64,000 nt of DNA from Natrialbaceae archaeon AArc-T1-2 (GCF_030273315.1 NZ_CP127174.1:868001-932000); one strand, 5' to 3'; numbered from the stretch's first letter, positions 48,528-58,496 are shown. Notes: generated from the letters alone by a model not told the origin. Made by a program: numbers and translations.

Positions 48528-50723
48528 TCAGGTCTCCTGCCTGAGGTGGTGCACGCGGTGCTCGTCGAGACGGGTTTCGTACTCCGGCGGAACGATGTAC
48601 GTCGTTGCCTCCCCTTCCAGCACTGCGGGACCGCCGAGTTCGTTCCCGGGTTGGAGCGCGTGGAGATCGTAGATCTCGGTCTCCAGCCACTCTCCGTCCC
48701 AGTAGGTCTCGCGGGGCTCTTTGTAGGCGTCCTCGGGTGGATCTGACCCCTGCAGTTCCTCGGTTGGAATTTCGGGCTTGACGACGTCGCGAACGCCACG
48801 GACGGACGCCTGCGTGATCGTGTGCCCGAGTTCTGGAGACCGCGCTTCTTCGGAGTACTGGCGCCGATACCCTTCTTCGAACGTGTCGATTAACTCCTCG
48901 AGTTTTTCCGGCGTATCGACTCGGCCCACTGGTGACCGGACGTCGATACTGTTGAGTTGACCCTGGTACTGGCCGAGGATGTGGTACTGGAACTCGACTT
49001 CGTCTAGTCCAATGTCACTTTTGGCGAACTCGTCTTCGACTTTCTGCTCGAGGGCTTTCCAGACCTCGGTCAGTTCCGCCCCGGCGGTGTCGGCCGCATC
49101 TTCCATCGACAGATCGGCGTCGATATCGATGCTGGTCGTCTGGTCGTACCGGTATTCGTAGTCGGCTGCACCACAGCCGAACGCGGAGAAGCCGGCCGCC
49201 CACTCCGGAACGAGAACTTCGTCGAAGCCGAGATCCGTGGTGTATCCAGCGGTGTGGACCGGGCCGCCCCCACCGTAGGAGAGACACTTGAAATTCGATG
49301 GTGCGTATCCCTCACCGGTCACGACGGACTCGAGGTCGTTGCGAAGCTTGTTTTCGAGGATGTCGATGACACCCTGGGCAGCCTCGTAGACGCCCATATC
49401 CAGCTTGTCGGCGACCTGTTCCTCGATCGCCGCTTCGGCAGCGTCACGATCGATGGGCATGTCACCACCCAGGAAGTTTTCCGGATCGATCCAGCCCAGC
49501 GCAACGTGACAGTCCGTAACAGTCACCGTCTCGACGTCGGTTTCGGTTGCACAGACGCCGACCTGGTCTCCCGCACTCTCCGGACCGAGTTCGATCTTAT
49601 CGAACGTGGGATTCACACGGACGTAACTGCCGGTTCCCGATCCGACACTGTCCATATTGACCATCGGCAACGAAAGGAGGAGGCGAGCCATCTCCGGACT
49701 GTAGTCGATCTTCCAGTCGTTGTCGATGATGATCCCCATATCGAAGCTCGTTCCGCCGATATCGGTACAGACCAGGTTCTCGTAGCCGAGCTCTTTCCCG
49801 AAGTAGTTCGCTCCGATCATCCCACCGATAGGGCCGGAGATCAACGTCCGTGCCAGTTCGTTCGCGTAGATATCGATCGTTCCACCGTGGCTCGCCATCA
49901 CACGAACGCCGACCTCGCCGCCGTGGTCGTCGACGGCCTCCTGAACGTTCTTCAACTGGTCACGTGATGGCTCCGCAGCGAAGGCTTCAGCAACGAGTGT
50001 GTTTAGCCGGCCGAGTTCTTTCAGAGTCGGATAGTACTCGCTGGACAACATCACCGAGGTATCGACACCCCGTTCGTCGATGACTTCCTCGGCAATTTCT
50101 TTCGTTCGTTGCTCGTGTTTGTCCTCCTGATAGGAGTGGAGAAACATCACCGCGATCTCGTCAACATCCTGATCGAGGAGATCCGTAACGGCCTCGCGGA
50201 CGTCGTCCTCGTACTGCTCTAAGGGGATCAACTCGTTACCCTTGACGTCGATCCGTTCTCGCACACCCCGAATACGGTTACGTGGGATCAGCGGTTCGGG
50301 ATGTTTGTGCGTGTTGACGTGCAGGCGATCCGAGTACGAAAACCCAGTGTAGGACTGTCGGCCACGTCCCATTCGGAGCGTGTCCTCCATCCCCCCAGTG
50401 GTGAGAATGCCGACGTCGACTTCGCTCTCGCGTTCGACCAATCGATTGAGCATTGCAGTTCCCGAATAGACCGTCGAAACGAGGTTCGGGAACGCATCTT
50501 CCACGCTCAGATCCCAGGTATCGAGGGCGTCCGCGGAAGATTTGATGAATCCTCGTGATTCGTCGTCCGGTGTGGTCTTTGCCTTTCCAACGGTGAACTC
50601 TCCCTCCGAATCCATGAGGAACGTGTCTGTCATCGTACCGCCAGCGTCGATGGACAGTGTTTCTGCGTTGTGGCGCTCCGAAGGGTTGTCTTCTGAACTT
50701 GCCATCGACGACTTCGTCAACAT
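48528..50723 (-). CDS. acxA: Acetone carboxylase beta subunit (hydantoinase A family)
   Basis: The product is 731 residues. ASKHA-like features: SIDAGGTMTDTFLMDSEGEF, VCTDIGGTSFDMGIIID, GRGRQSYTGFSYSDRLHV, and CLSYGGGGPVHTAGYTTDL. It is the ATP-binding subunit that phosphorylates acetone. A second Met at 50705 (MASSEDNP) is an equally good start. A 146-bp gap separates it from the alpha gene downstream. Confidence 0.9.
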   Translation of the reverse strand: MLTKSSMASSEDNPSERHNAETLSIDAGGTMTDTFLMDSEGEFTVGKAKTTPDDESRGFIKSSADALDTWDLSVEDAFPNLVSTVYSGTAMLNRLVERESEVDVGILTTGGMEDTLRMGRGRQSYTGFSYSDRLHVNTHKHPEPLIPRNRIRGVRERIDVKGNELIPLEQYEDDVREAVTDLLDQDVDEIAVMFLHSYQEDKHEQRTKEIAEEVIDERGVDTSVMLSSEYYPTLKELGRLNTLVAEAFAAEPSRDQLKNVQEAVDDHGGEVGVRVMASHGGTIDIYANELARTLISGPIGGMIGANYFGKELGYENLVCTDIGGTSFDMGIIIDNDWKIDYSPEMARLLLSLPMVNMDSVGSGTGSYVRVNPTFDKIELGPESAGDQVGVCATETDVETVTVTDCHVALGWIDPENFLGGDMPIDRDAAEAAIEEQVADKLDMGVYEAAQGVIDILENKLRNDLESVVTGEGYAPSNFKCLSYGGGGPVHTAGYTTDLGFDEVLVPEWAAGFSAFGCGAADYEYRYDQTTSIDIDADLSMEDAADTAGAELTEVWKALEQKVEDEFAKSDIGLDEVEFQYHILGQYQGQLNSIDVRSPVGRVDTPEKLEELIDTFEEGYRRQYSEEARSPELGHTITQASVRGVRDVVKPEIPTEELQGSDPPEDAYKEPRETYWDGEWLETEIYDLHALQPGNELGGPAVLEGEATTYIVPPEYETRLDEHRVHHLRQET

Positions 50724-51026
50724 GTGACAAGTTATCTATTACCACGTACCTGGGAAAATCGGAGAAACGCGTCACGATAGACCGCGACATATGTCTCTCT
50801 TTAAGTGGGATGTACCCGGTTGCAAGAAGCGCCCGGATCGGTTCCGACGACCTCGTGCAGTTACCCGTGATCGCAGAATCGTCGATCGTACCCGACAGGA
50901 CACCGCCACTGTCGATACACCCGGTCATGATTCGTTCAACAGTCGGCTGCCGGGAGTGGCCTCGATACGGGTTCAGTCGGCCGTTCAGTCCACGAGACCG
51001 TTGACTGGACCACGACCGGGTGTAGA
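50724..51026. promoter_or_regulatory. Gap between beta and second alpha gene, likely internal promoter
   Basis: 303 bp without a gene inside a run of minus-strand genes. CTTAAAGAGAGACATATG (reading the minus strand, around 50785-50803) is an A/T-rich box about 65 bp before the beta start and could be the TATA element for the beta-alpha-gamma operon. The second alpha gene upstream would then be a separate transcript or be read through. Confidence 0.4.
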
Positions 51027-53534
51027 TCAGTCATCGTCAGCCGCTCGTTCCCGGTCACGAAAGGTCGACGCCGGACCAGGGAGGTCCCGAATAGAACGAT
51101 CCGTCCACGTGTACGGGACATACGGTTCGTCCTCGACATCGAGCCACGTTTCGTGTCCCAGCGTGGGGCTATCCCACATCGGACGGAGTCCGGAATCGAA
51201 CCGGTTGTCGAGAGATCGCTGGGCTTTCTCACTGAGTTCGAATTCGAACTCCGCTGGCAGGTCCCAGAAGCGACGGAAGAACGTCGCGAACTGCTTGCTC
51301 ATCCGCATGCTGCTGACGTAGGTCTTTTTGACGTCGTCGATGAGCCCCTCCTCGTCGCGGATTCGTTCGCGTTCCTCGTCGTACCATTCCGAAACCGGTT
51401 GAGCCTTCTCGGTGCGTTCTTGCATTCGCTGCTCGCGGAGTCGTTCGGTCGCTTCCTCGTCGAGTTCCCACTCACCCTGCACGGCGGAGTTGTGTTGTGC
51501 CTCGTCGTCGACGTTCTCCACGACGACGGCATAAGCGTCCTTGGCGTGTCGCGGCAGGACGTACCCGTCGTGGATGTCCTCGAGCACCTTCTCGGGCTCT
51601 CGTTCGAGCGGGTCACCGAGCCCCGACCCGCCACGGAGGTAGTTCAGGTACATATCGTAGTCGTCGAACTCCTTGGGCGTGCTGATGCCCTCTGGCCGGC
51701 GGGTTATCTCCCCGTCGATCTTGGACTCGAACTCGCCGCTTTCGGGGTCCAGGTCGTGCTGTGGGTACTCTTCACCGTTCTCGAAGCGTTCTTCGAGATC
51801 CGTGTTCCGGGCGTTGAGGATGTAGCCGGAGGCTGCGGGATAGCCACCGAAGAGGCCGCCGTCGCTGGTCATGTAGCCGTTGCCCATCTCGTAGAGCAAC
51901 CACCTGCTCACGTCCTTGACGGTCCGCATCGACTCGAAGCCGGCACCGCCTGCCCGACGGCCCACACCGCCCGTGTTTGGCTTGACAGCACGACCGAGGA
52001 ACGGGAGCGGTTCGACCCGCTCCCACGCTTCGGCGTCGCCCATGTCGCCTTCGGGGTTCCAGATCGCCGACGCGTGCGGTTCGCCGTCCTCGACGTAGCG
52101 AGCGCCGACGCCCTCACAGGCCGACTCGAAGGAGTTGACGGCGTGAAGCTTGTCGAACTGGTCGATGCCGCCGCCCTGCAGCCAGTTCGACGTGTTGGCG
52201 TTGCCGGCGTTGATCTCCTCCCAGAACCCGCGGGCGAAGTATCCCCGCGAGAGGTGTTGCCAGAGCGGGGCCCACGCCGACACGAGGAAGTGCCAGGCGT
52301 AGGCGTGAGCCGTCTCCGTGTTCTGGGTGTTCGCCCACGAGCCGACCGGCAAGTGAAAGTCACACGCGTAGTAGGCACCGTCGTTGACTAACTCGTTGGG
52401 GATCACCGTCTGGGTGAGCATCACCCAGATGCCGCCCTGTATCGCGGCAGGCGTGCAGTTGAACGGGTGCCACCCCCACTTGTTCGCACCCTCGAAAGAC
52501 ACCTGAAACGTCCCGTCTTCCCGAACGTGGAGTTCCGAGGGGGCGTGCATGAGGTGATTCTCGTTCGCGTATTCTCGTGTGACGTTCTCCTGGCCCTCAT
52601 AGAGGGCGTCGACGAACGAAACGCCACGATAGGTGCCAGGGAGCATCGTCCGTTTGATGCGACTCCTGAACCCGCGGCGACCGTCCTCGACGGCCTCACG
52701 GGAGAGTTGCTTGAACGTATCGACGCCGTGTTTGGCTATCATCTCCTTGACGGAGTGTCGTATCATCAGACAGCCTGTCATCCGGGTTCGTTCGTCGAGT
52801 TTCAGGAAGTTCGGCGTTCGCGTCTTGGCTGGATACTCTTTCTTCCAGGAGTTGTACAGTTCGAAGTTCTCGCCGATCTTTCGGGCCGTGTAGTAGGCGC
52901 CGTCGCCGAACCGGGAGGCCTGCGAGACGTTCATGCTCCCCGGACCGATCGCACCGGTATCGATGACGTGGTTGACACCGCCGACCCAGGCGACGAGTTC
53001 CCCCTCGTGGAAGATCGGAATGATCGTCATGAGATCACACGGGTGGACGTCGCCGACGTGGGGGTCGTTGTTGACGAAGACGTCTCCGGGCTCGATGCCG
53101 GGATTCTCTTCGTAATCGTGGTTGATCATGAACTTGATCGCTTCGCTCATCGTGTGGACGTGCACGATGATTCCCGTCGAGACGGCGATCGAGTCGCCCT
53201 CTGGCGTGAAGAGGCCATAACAGAGCTCACCCTCCTGCTCGACGATCGGCGTCGCGGAGACCTCTTTCGACGTTTCGCGTGCCGTAACGAGGTCGCCACG
53301 GAGCCGTGAGTACAGCTGCTCGAAACGGATCGGGTCTTCCTCTTTCAACGCCAGCTCCGACAGACCACAGTAGTGACCAGTCGCCGCCGTCTTGTCCTCG
53401 AGCTGTGCGATCTGCTCGCGGAGCGTCTTTCCGTTCCAGCCGATTCCTTCACCACGCTGGCGCTTCTCGCGCACTCGTTGTTTTTCACGCTTTGCTTCGG
53501 CGCGTCGTTTCTCGGTTCGATCGGACGAGTTCAT
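51027..53534 (-). CDS. Acetone carboxylase alpha subunit, copy 2
   Basis: The product is 835 residues. The same family landmarks as copy 1: ELCYGLFTPEGDSIAVSTGI, GDVFVNNDPHVGDVHPCDL, DFHLPVGSWANTQNTETAHAY. The outer parts diverge (roughly 80 percent identical N-terminus and a different C-terminal end), while the centre is nearly identical at DNA level (about 51490-52450 against 46280-47240). It may serve another ketone, or be an alternative alpha subunit. Not accompanied by its own beta or gamma gene. Confidence 0.88.
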   Translation of the reverse strand: MNSSDRTEKRRAEAKREKQRVREKRQRGEGIGWNGKTLREQIAQLEDKTAATGHYCGLSELALKEEDPIRFEQLYSRLRGDLVTARETSKEVSATPIVEQEGELCYGLFTPEGDSIAVSTGIIVHVHTMSEAIKFMINHDYEENPGIEPGDVFVNNDPHVGDVHPCDLMTIIPIFHEGELVAWVGGVNHVIDTGAIGPGSMNVSQASRFGDGAYYTARKIGENFELYNSWKKEYPAKTRTPNFLKLDERTRMTGCLMIRHSVKEMIAKHGVDTFKQLSREAVEDGRRGFRSRIKRTMLPGTYRGVSFVDALYEGQENVTREYANENHLMHAPSELHVREDGTFQVSFEGANKWGWHPFNCTPAAIQGGIWVMLTQTVIPNELVNDGAYYACDFHLPVGSWANTQNTETAHAYAWHFLVSAWAPLWQHLSRGYFARGFWEEINAGNANTSNWLQGGGIDQFDKLHAVNSFESACEGVGARYVEDGEPHASAIWNPEGDMGDAEAWERVEPLPFLGRAVKPNTGGVGRRAGGAGFESMRTVKDVSRWLLYEMGNGYMTSDGGLFGGYPAASGYILNARNTDLEERFENGEEYPQHDLDPESGEFESKIDGEITRRPEGISTPKEFDDYDMYLNYLRGGSGLGDPLEREPEKVLEDIHDGYVLPRHAKDAYAVVVENVDDEAQHNSAVQGEWELDEEATERLREQRMQERTEKAQPVSEWYDEERERIRDEEGLIDDVKKTYVSSMRMSKQFATFFRRFWDLPAEFEFELSEKAQRSLDNRFDSGLRPMWDSPTLGHETWLDVEDEPYVPYTWTDRSIRDLPGPASTFRDRERAADDD

Positions 53535-53594
53535 GGATTGTCGTCTGCTGCTGGATTTGTGCGAACGGCGGGTACTCGAGGGAGTCCGGGCGGG

Positions 53595-53993
53595 CTAGGC
53601 GTCATATTCGAGTTCCTCGAGAATGATGACGTGGTCGCCGACCACGAAGTCACCCGAGATCGTTTCGTGGAGCAGAATCGACTGGGTGAGGTCGTCGATC
53701 CGTGCCTTGCCGGTCAGCGTTCGTTCAGTGATCTCGATGCAGATTCGGTTCGCGTCGGATTCGGTCGCAAACCCGACGAGTTCGGACACGTCGTATCCGT
53801 CCGGCAGACAGCTGATCGTGTAATCGACGTCGTAGTTGATCATGGGTTTTGTCTCCTGTATTAACGAACCGAGACACCGCACGGTCGGCACCCGGACGAA
53901 GTGAATCGTTTCGCCAGCACCCACGACCGAGCCGAGGACCTCCCTGACAGCGGATTGTTTGTCGGCCGATTTGAGCAGGACGATGGTTGTCAT
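53595..53993 (-). CDS. Small Usp-like protein in the acetone cluster
   Basis: The product is 132 residues. MTTIVLLKSADKQSAVREVLGS at the N-terminus and NRICIEITERTLTGKARIDDLTQSILL late in the sequence follow the beta-strand/helix plan of UspA proteins. The ATP-binding Gly-rich loop is lost (TERTLTGKARIDD instead of G-x2-G-x9-G). Start overlaps the regulator stop by ATGA (53990-53993), so it is coexpressed with the regulator; a sensory or accessory role is likely. Confidence 0.6.
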   Translation of the reverse strand: MTTIVLLKSADKQSAVREVLGSVVGAGETIHFVRVPTVRCLGSLIQETKPMINYDVDYTISCLPDGYDVSELVGFATESDANRICIEITERTLTGKARIDDLTQSILLHETISGDFVVGDHVIILEELEYDA

Positions 53994-54670
53994 TCTTGTG
54001 GTCCGAAAAGTAGTGCACAGAAGTTGTGTTCGACACGACGGAGACGCGCGCTCAGCGTCGACCTGCTGATATCCAGTTCGTTCGCGATTTCCTCCGCCGT
54101 CACCTCCTGGGGCACCTTGAAATACCCCATCTGGTAGGCCGTTTCCAGGACCTCTAGCTGTTCGCTGGACAACTTCCCCGACAGGCTCTGTTTGATCTTG
54201 TTGCCCCCGAGTGGAAACCCGAGGCGGTCGGTCTGGGTCGTCCCCATCAACTCGAGGGAGCCGTGTTCGTCTTCGATCGCGGTCGCAACGTGTTTGAGGT
54301 GAGTCCAGTCCTGGACCGACGCCACGACCTCGAGGTGAGCGTTCTTCCCGACGATCCGGTGTGGAATCGCCCGGTTTTCCGTCAGAAGCGACAGCACGGA
54401 TGCATCCGAAAGGCCGACCATCACGCTGAGATAGTACATATGCTGATTCAACTCCGTCCGGGTCACGTCCACGATCTTCACATCAGATAATTGATTAGAT
54501 AGACGGCTCTCCGTGATTTCGGAGTCGAATGAGGCCGTTAAAAAGAGAAAAACCATGTCGCCAGCTACCGGCAGTGCGTTGTCGATCTCGACGCTTTCGA
54601 CCGGTTCCTCGATGTCGAATAGTTGCGCCGGGATTCCTGCCAAGCCTATCTTGAATTCGATTCTGAGCAT
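53990..54670 (-). CDS. HTH-10 (bat-type) transcriptional regulator
   Basis: The product is 226 residues. The C-terminal HTH-10 domain typical of bacterio-opsin activator-like proteins: LSSEQLEVLETAYQMGYFKVPQ and EIANELDISRSTLSARLRRVEHN. The N-terminal 150 residues form a sensor region (FDIEEPVESVEIDNALPVAGDMVFLFL) with no PAS or GAF signature. First gene of the run leading to acetone carboxylase, hence its probable regulator. Confidence 0.85.
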   Translation of the reverse strand: MLRIEFKIGLAGIPAQLFDIEEPVESVEIDNALPVAGDMVFLFLTASFDSEITESRLSNQLSDVKIVDVTRTELNQHMYYLSVMVGLSDASVLSLLTENRAIPHRIVGKNAHLEVVASVQDWTHLKHVATAIEDEHGSLELMGTTQTDRLGFPLGGNKIKQSLSGKLSSEQLEVLETAYQMGYFKVPQEVTAEEIANELDISRSTLSARLRRVEHNFCALLFGPQE

Positions 54671-54923
54671 TTGTCAGCCGGGTCCGCAGTACTTCGGTTC
54701 CGAGGTCGTGAGTGCTGTGATCTCGTCACCGCCCGTACCCGGAGCGTCACAGACCGGAAGCTCCCGTGGCGGTAACTCGACGTGGCCCGCCGTGTGGTCG
54801 TGAGCCTCAGTTTGAGACACGGTAACAATAGACTACAGGAATCGGCCAAAAAGTGTGTCGGTGACACACCGGCGTTGCCGTCCCGAAACTTGTTTGTGAA
54901 TAGATACCGATAAGCATGTTCGT

Positions 54924-55634
54924 ATGGAACGGCCGAACGTGGCGAACGATCCCGAGCGAACGTCGAGACGCCTGCTCTCTCGAATCGCCGACGGAGGTGG
55001 AGACGGACCGGCACGGGAGACGCTTCGTCGATTCGACCCGGACCGTCTCGAGGCGGCGCTCGACGGACCGGACGTTCGGACGGCGTTTTGGCTCAACGTC
55101 TACAACGCGTTCTCCCAGCTGTTGCTCTCCGAATACGACGGACAATCCGTCGACGAGGGGCTGTTCGACGTCCCGTTCGCGTTCGCCCGTACCGAACTCT
55201 CGCTCAACGACGTCGAACACGCGATCTTGCGAAACGGCGACCCGTCGGGACTCGCCTACGAACCGACCGCACCGGCCGCGTTCACCGCGAGGTTCCGCGT
55301 CGGTCGGACCGACCCCAGGATCCACTTCGCGCTCAACTGCGGTGCGAGGAGCTGTCCGCCGATCCGGTGGTACACGTCCGAATCGCTCGAGCGAGAACTC
55401 GAATGCGCGAGCGAGCAGTATCTCTCCAGTGCGGTCGAGTACGACGCCACGACCGGGACTGTCTCGGTGCCGGAGCTGTTCGAGTGGTTCGCACCGGATT
55501 TCGGCGGCGAGTCGGGCGTCGTCTCGTTTCTTCGCTCTTACGGCGCGGTTCCGGACGCCGCCGACCCCCGACTCGAGTACCGCGAGTGGGACTGGACGGT
55601 AGTCGCCGGGAACGTCGCTTGCGGAGACGCCTGA
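54924..55634 (+). CDS. DUF547 domain protein
   Basis: The product is 236 residues. DUF547 motifs: AFWLNVYNAFSQLLLSEYDG, DVEHAILRNGDPSG, DPRIHFALNCGARSCPPIRWY, and PELFEWFAPDFGGESGVVSFL. Cys and His residues in LNCGARSC are conserved in the family, which has a papain-like fold. Function unknown. The adjacent gap holds the divergent promoter with the regulator gene (254 bp, A/T-rich parts). Confidence 0.88.
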   Translation: MERPNVANDPERTSRRLLSRIADGGGDGPARETLRRFDPDRLEAALDGPDVRTAFWLNVYNAFSQLLLSEYDGQSVDEGLFDVPFAFARTELSLNDVEHAILRNGDPSGLAYEPTAPAAFTARFRVGRTDPRIHFALNCGARSCPPIRWYTSESLERELECASEQYLSSAVEYDATTGTVSVPELFEWFAPDFGGESGVVSFLRSYGAVPDAADPRLEYREWDWTVVAGNVACGDA

Positions 55635-55758
55635 GGTGACCGTCGTGCGGTCGAGCCGGGTCAGCCTCCCGGCCGCGTCGGTGGCGACCCCCCGCCAGAA
55701 GCCGACAATTATACGTACGGTAGTTACTTGATGAATTAGCGATAACGGATTGAACGAT

Positions 55759-56094
55759 ATGACGGCAGAACCCTCGGCCGATATCCCCGACTTTCTCCGC
55801 GAGCGGCTCGACGAACTCGGCCTCGAGGCACTCCGGGCGACGGCCGAGTTCGCACGCAACGGTAGCTACGTTGCACCCGAGGAGGTGCCCGACGATGTCG
55901 TCGAAGCGTTCGCGTTGCAAGACGACGAGACGCTCGAGGCGGTCGCGACGTACGTCGAAGAGCTGGGGACGACGAAAGCGTCGTCGATCGGAGCCACGGC
56001 CACAAAGAGAGACGACGACGCAGGGAACGACGATACGGAGGGCGACGACGGCGGATGGGCAACGAGCAAGATCAGAGACTGGCGCGGACGGTAA
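55759..56094 (+). CDS. Acidic hypothetical protein
   Basis: The product is 111 residues from the ATG at 55759 (MTAEPSADIPDFLRERLDEL). Helical front (LEALRATAEFARNGSYVAPEEVPDDVVEAFALQD) and a disordered Asp-rich end. A TTG at 55750 is possible but less likely. Function unknown. Confidence 0.6.
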   Translation: MTAEPSADIPDFLRERLDELGLEALRATAEFARNGSYVAPEEVPDDVVEAFALQDDETLEAVATYVEELGTTKASSIGATATKRDDDAGNDDTEGDDGGWATSKIRDWRGR

Positions 56095-56120
56095 TCCGGC
56101 AGGACCGCAAGGCAGCTCCG

Positions 56121-56153
56121 CGGTTGCATCGGTATCGACTCACGGCCGCCGGT
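56121..56153. repeat. Half-copy of the palindromic element
   Basis: 33 nt beginning CGGTTGCATCGGTATCGACT matches the right arm of the palindrome at 31137-31169 with a handful of differences. The left arm is missing here. It lies right after a gene stop (56094) and before the end of the convergent small gene at 56155, similar to the position of the full copy. Confidence 0.6.
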
Positions 56154-56154
56154 A

Positions 56155-56322
56155 TCACACCGTGTCGACGCGTTCGATTCGACGCTCGAGGTCGACCGGC
56201 GCGATGTGATCGCGATGGGCGAGACGGACGTGTGCTCTCCCTAGCTTTTCGACTTCGTCGTCACCGGCCGAACGGAGCACGAACGGACAGTTCTCACGCG
56301 GACACTCGAACCTGTATGCCAT
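56155..56322 (-). CDS. DUF1059-like small metal-binding protein
   Basis: The product is 55 residues from the ATG at 56322 (MAYRFECPRENCPFVLRS). Cys pair C-x4-C and two late His residues (HVRLAHRDH) match the DUF1059 zinc-type mini-protein. The C-terminal helix is LERRIERVDTV. Longer frames upstream read as non-coding. Confidence 0.65.
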   Translation of the reverse strand: MAYRFECPRENCPFVLRSAGDDEVEKLGRAHVRLAHRDHIAPVDLERRIERVDTV

Positions 56323-56405
56323 AGCGTGATGTACGATACCGAGCGACGAAGGGACTGTACTTGCAACTGCTGGCAGGCGAATACCCCCGGGTTCCGCCGA
56401 CCACG

Positions 56406-58424
56406 TCACTCGAACTTCTCGAGCAGCCGATCGTAGAACGCGGCGTCGTCTCGAGTCGTCGATCCGGATCCGGCCCCGGACCCCTCGCGCGCCTCACCGG
56501 CGAGTTTCTCGACGATCAGCTCGGGCGTCGAGCGGGCGAGGTGATCGTTGACCGGCGAGCGGTTGACCCGGAGTTCGCCGTCGACGAGCCCGACTGCCTC
56601 GATGCCGTCGACGGTGACCGCGACGTCGGCCATCTCGCGGATTTCGCCTGCGAGGTGTGAGACGAACACCGCCGCCGCGCCGTTTTCGTGGAGCGCTTCG
56701 AGGATGCCGGCGATGATCTTCGCGCTCGCGCCCGGTTCGGTGATGCTCTCGAGTTCGTCGACGAGCACGAGCGACCCCTCGCCTCCCTCCGCCAGGTCGG
56801 CAAATTCCCGGACCGTCGACTCGAAGGCACCGGCGTCGAGGGTGCCCTGACTCTTGGCGTGATAGTGGAGGTCTTCGAAGCGTCGCAGCCGGGCGCTCTC
56901 GGCGGGCACCGCCAGCCCCATGTGCGCCAGCACGACGACGCTCGCGATCAGATCGAGCGTCGAGGTCTTTCCACCGCTGTTGACGCCCGAAAGCAAGGTG
57001 ACGCCGGAGACCTCGTAGTCGACGGGATCGATCGCCTCGAGCGGCTCCTCGAGCAGCGGCGACCGGCCGCCCTCGATAGCGAAGCCGACATCGTCGTCAA
57101 AGACCGGCATCGTGCACGCGAACTCGCTCGCAAAACGGGCGATCGCGTACTCGACGTCGAGTTCGAGGGCGTTCCGAACGAGTCGGCTCGCACCCGCGCG
57201 TTGATCGGCCAGGTCGGCGGCGAGTTCGCGTTTGAGCCGGGCGGCGCGGCGTTCTTTCGCCGCCGAAAGCTCCTCGCGCAGCCGTGAAATCACCGCCTCG
57301 TCGCGCTCGACGGGAAACGTGGGTTCGTCGCCGAACGCCCGGCGGGCAATCTCGGCCTCGCCCGGATCGAGTTCGAGTGCGTCGATCAGATGGTCGCGGG
57401 CGGCTGCGACGGCGTCTGCGTACTCGTCTGCGAGCTCCCGGGAGAGCAGCGAGTCGACGCCGGCACCCCGTTCGACCAGCGAGAGCAGGTCCGAGCCCTC
57501 GATCGTGACGTCCTGCTCGCGGATCGCCTCCCTGAGCCGGTCGTTGGCGACGCTTTCGGCACTCGCGGCGGCTGCCTCGAGGTCGTCGACGGCGGTCGAC
57601 AGTCGGTCGAGTTCGTCGTCGCCCGCGACGGTGCCGTCGGCGGCGAGTCGGTCGAGACAGCTCTCGAGCGTCTCGAGGTCACACTCCGTCTCGAGGTCGG
57701 CACGCCGGTGGACCGCAGCCGCGGCACGGAGCGAGTCACGGTTGCGCGCGAAAAACGAGAGCGTTCGTTCGGGGACGATCTCGGCGGGCGTCTCGAGGGC
57801 GTCGGGTCGGACCTGAACGTCGCCGTCGACGTCGATGCCGGCGAAGGAGTCGTCGAGCGCAATGACGGTCGCGTACCCGCGAGCGAGTTCCGCGAGGTCG
57901 CGGGCGTCCTCGACGACCTCGATTGAGAGTTCCGGGACCGCCTCGCGAGCCTCGCTGTATCGCTCGGCGTCTGCCGTCGCCAGACAGCGGTCCCGAACCC
58001 GAACGTCGCCGGGCGTCTCGAGCGGCTCGACGTCCTCGAGTGCGGTGAGAGTCTCCTCGTCGGGGTCGCGCTCGATCGCCTCGCGGGCGAACGACCGCAC
58101 CTCCTCGATGCGCGATCGACTGGAACTCGGGTACAGCGTCTCGAGCCGGCAGGCCCCGTAGTGGGTGACGGTCCGCGCTTTGAGCAACGCGAGCAGCTCG
58201 CGGTAGATCTCTCGCGCCCGGTCGGTCGCGAGAAAGCCGCCGGGGTCGTCGTGTTCGTGGCGGATCGCCCCGCGGGCGATGCGTGCCGCACGTCCCTGCG
58301 TGATTCCCGGAGCCTGTGCGATCTCGGCGACGTCGCCCGCCCGAAGCGCCCGCTCGGGATCGTCCAGGTCGGCGAGTGCCCGTGCCGTCTTCTTTCCGAC
58401 CCCCGGGATCGACTCGAGGTCCAT
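56406..58424 (-). CDS. MutS-family ATPase with N-terminal helix-hairpin-helix
   Basis: The product is 672 residues from the ATG at 58424. N-terminus: two HhH motifs (MDLESIPGVGKKTARALADL and IAQAPGITQGRAARIARGA). Middle: long coiled-coil-like lever arm region. C-terminal MutS ATPase: LLSGVNSGGKTSTLDLIASV (Walker A), SLVLVDELESITEPGASAKI (Walker B), AVFVSHLAGEI (His switch). It lacks the mismatch-recognition domain of MutS1; related archaeal proteins have been proposed to act in recombination. Confidence 0.88.
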   Translation of the reverse strand: MDLESIPGVGKKTARALADLDDPERALRAGDVAEIAQAPGITQGRAARIARGAIRHEHDDPGGFLATDRAREIYRELLALLKARTVTHYGACRLETLYPSSSRSRIEEVRSFAREAIERDPDEETLTALEDVEPLETPGDVRVRDRCLATADAERYSEAREAVPELSIEVVEDARDLAELARGYATVIALDDSFAGIDVDGDVQVRPDALETPAEIVPERTLSFFARNRDSLRAAAAVHRRADLETECDLETLESCLDRLAADGTVAGDDELDRLSTAVDDLEAAAASAESVANDRLREAIREQDVTIEGSDLLSLVERGAGVDSLLSRELADEYADAVAAARDHLIDALELDPGEAEIARRAFGDEPTFPVERDEAVISRLREELSAAKERRAARLKRELAADLADQRAGASRLVRNALELDVEYAIARFASEFACTMPVFDDDVGFAIEGGRSPLLEEPLEAIDPVDYEVSGVTLLSGVNSGGKTSTLDLIASVVVLAHMGLAVPAESARLRRFEDLHYHAKSQGTLDAGAFESTVREFADLAEGGEGSLVLVDELESITEPGASAKIIAGILEALHENGAAAVFVSHLAGEIREMADVAVTVDGIEAVGLVDGELRVNRSPVNDHLARSTPELIVEKLAGEAREGSGAGSGSTTRDDAAFYDRLLEKFE

Positions 58425-58496
58425 CGGACGGCGTATCCCACCGAGGCGAGAAAAATCCCCCGCCCGTTTTTTCGTCCTCGAGCGGTAGTCGTAGGC

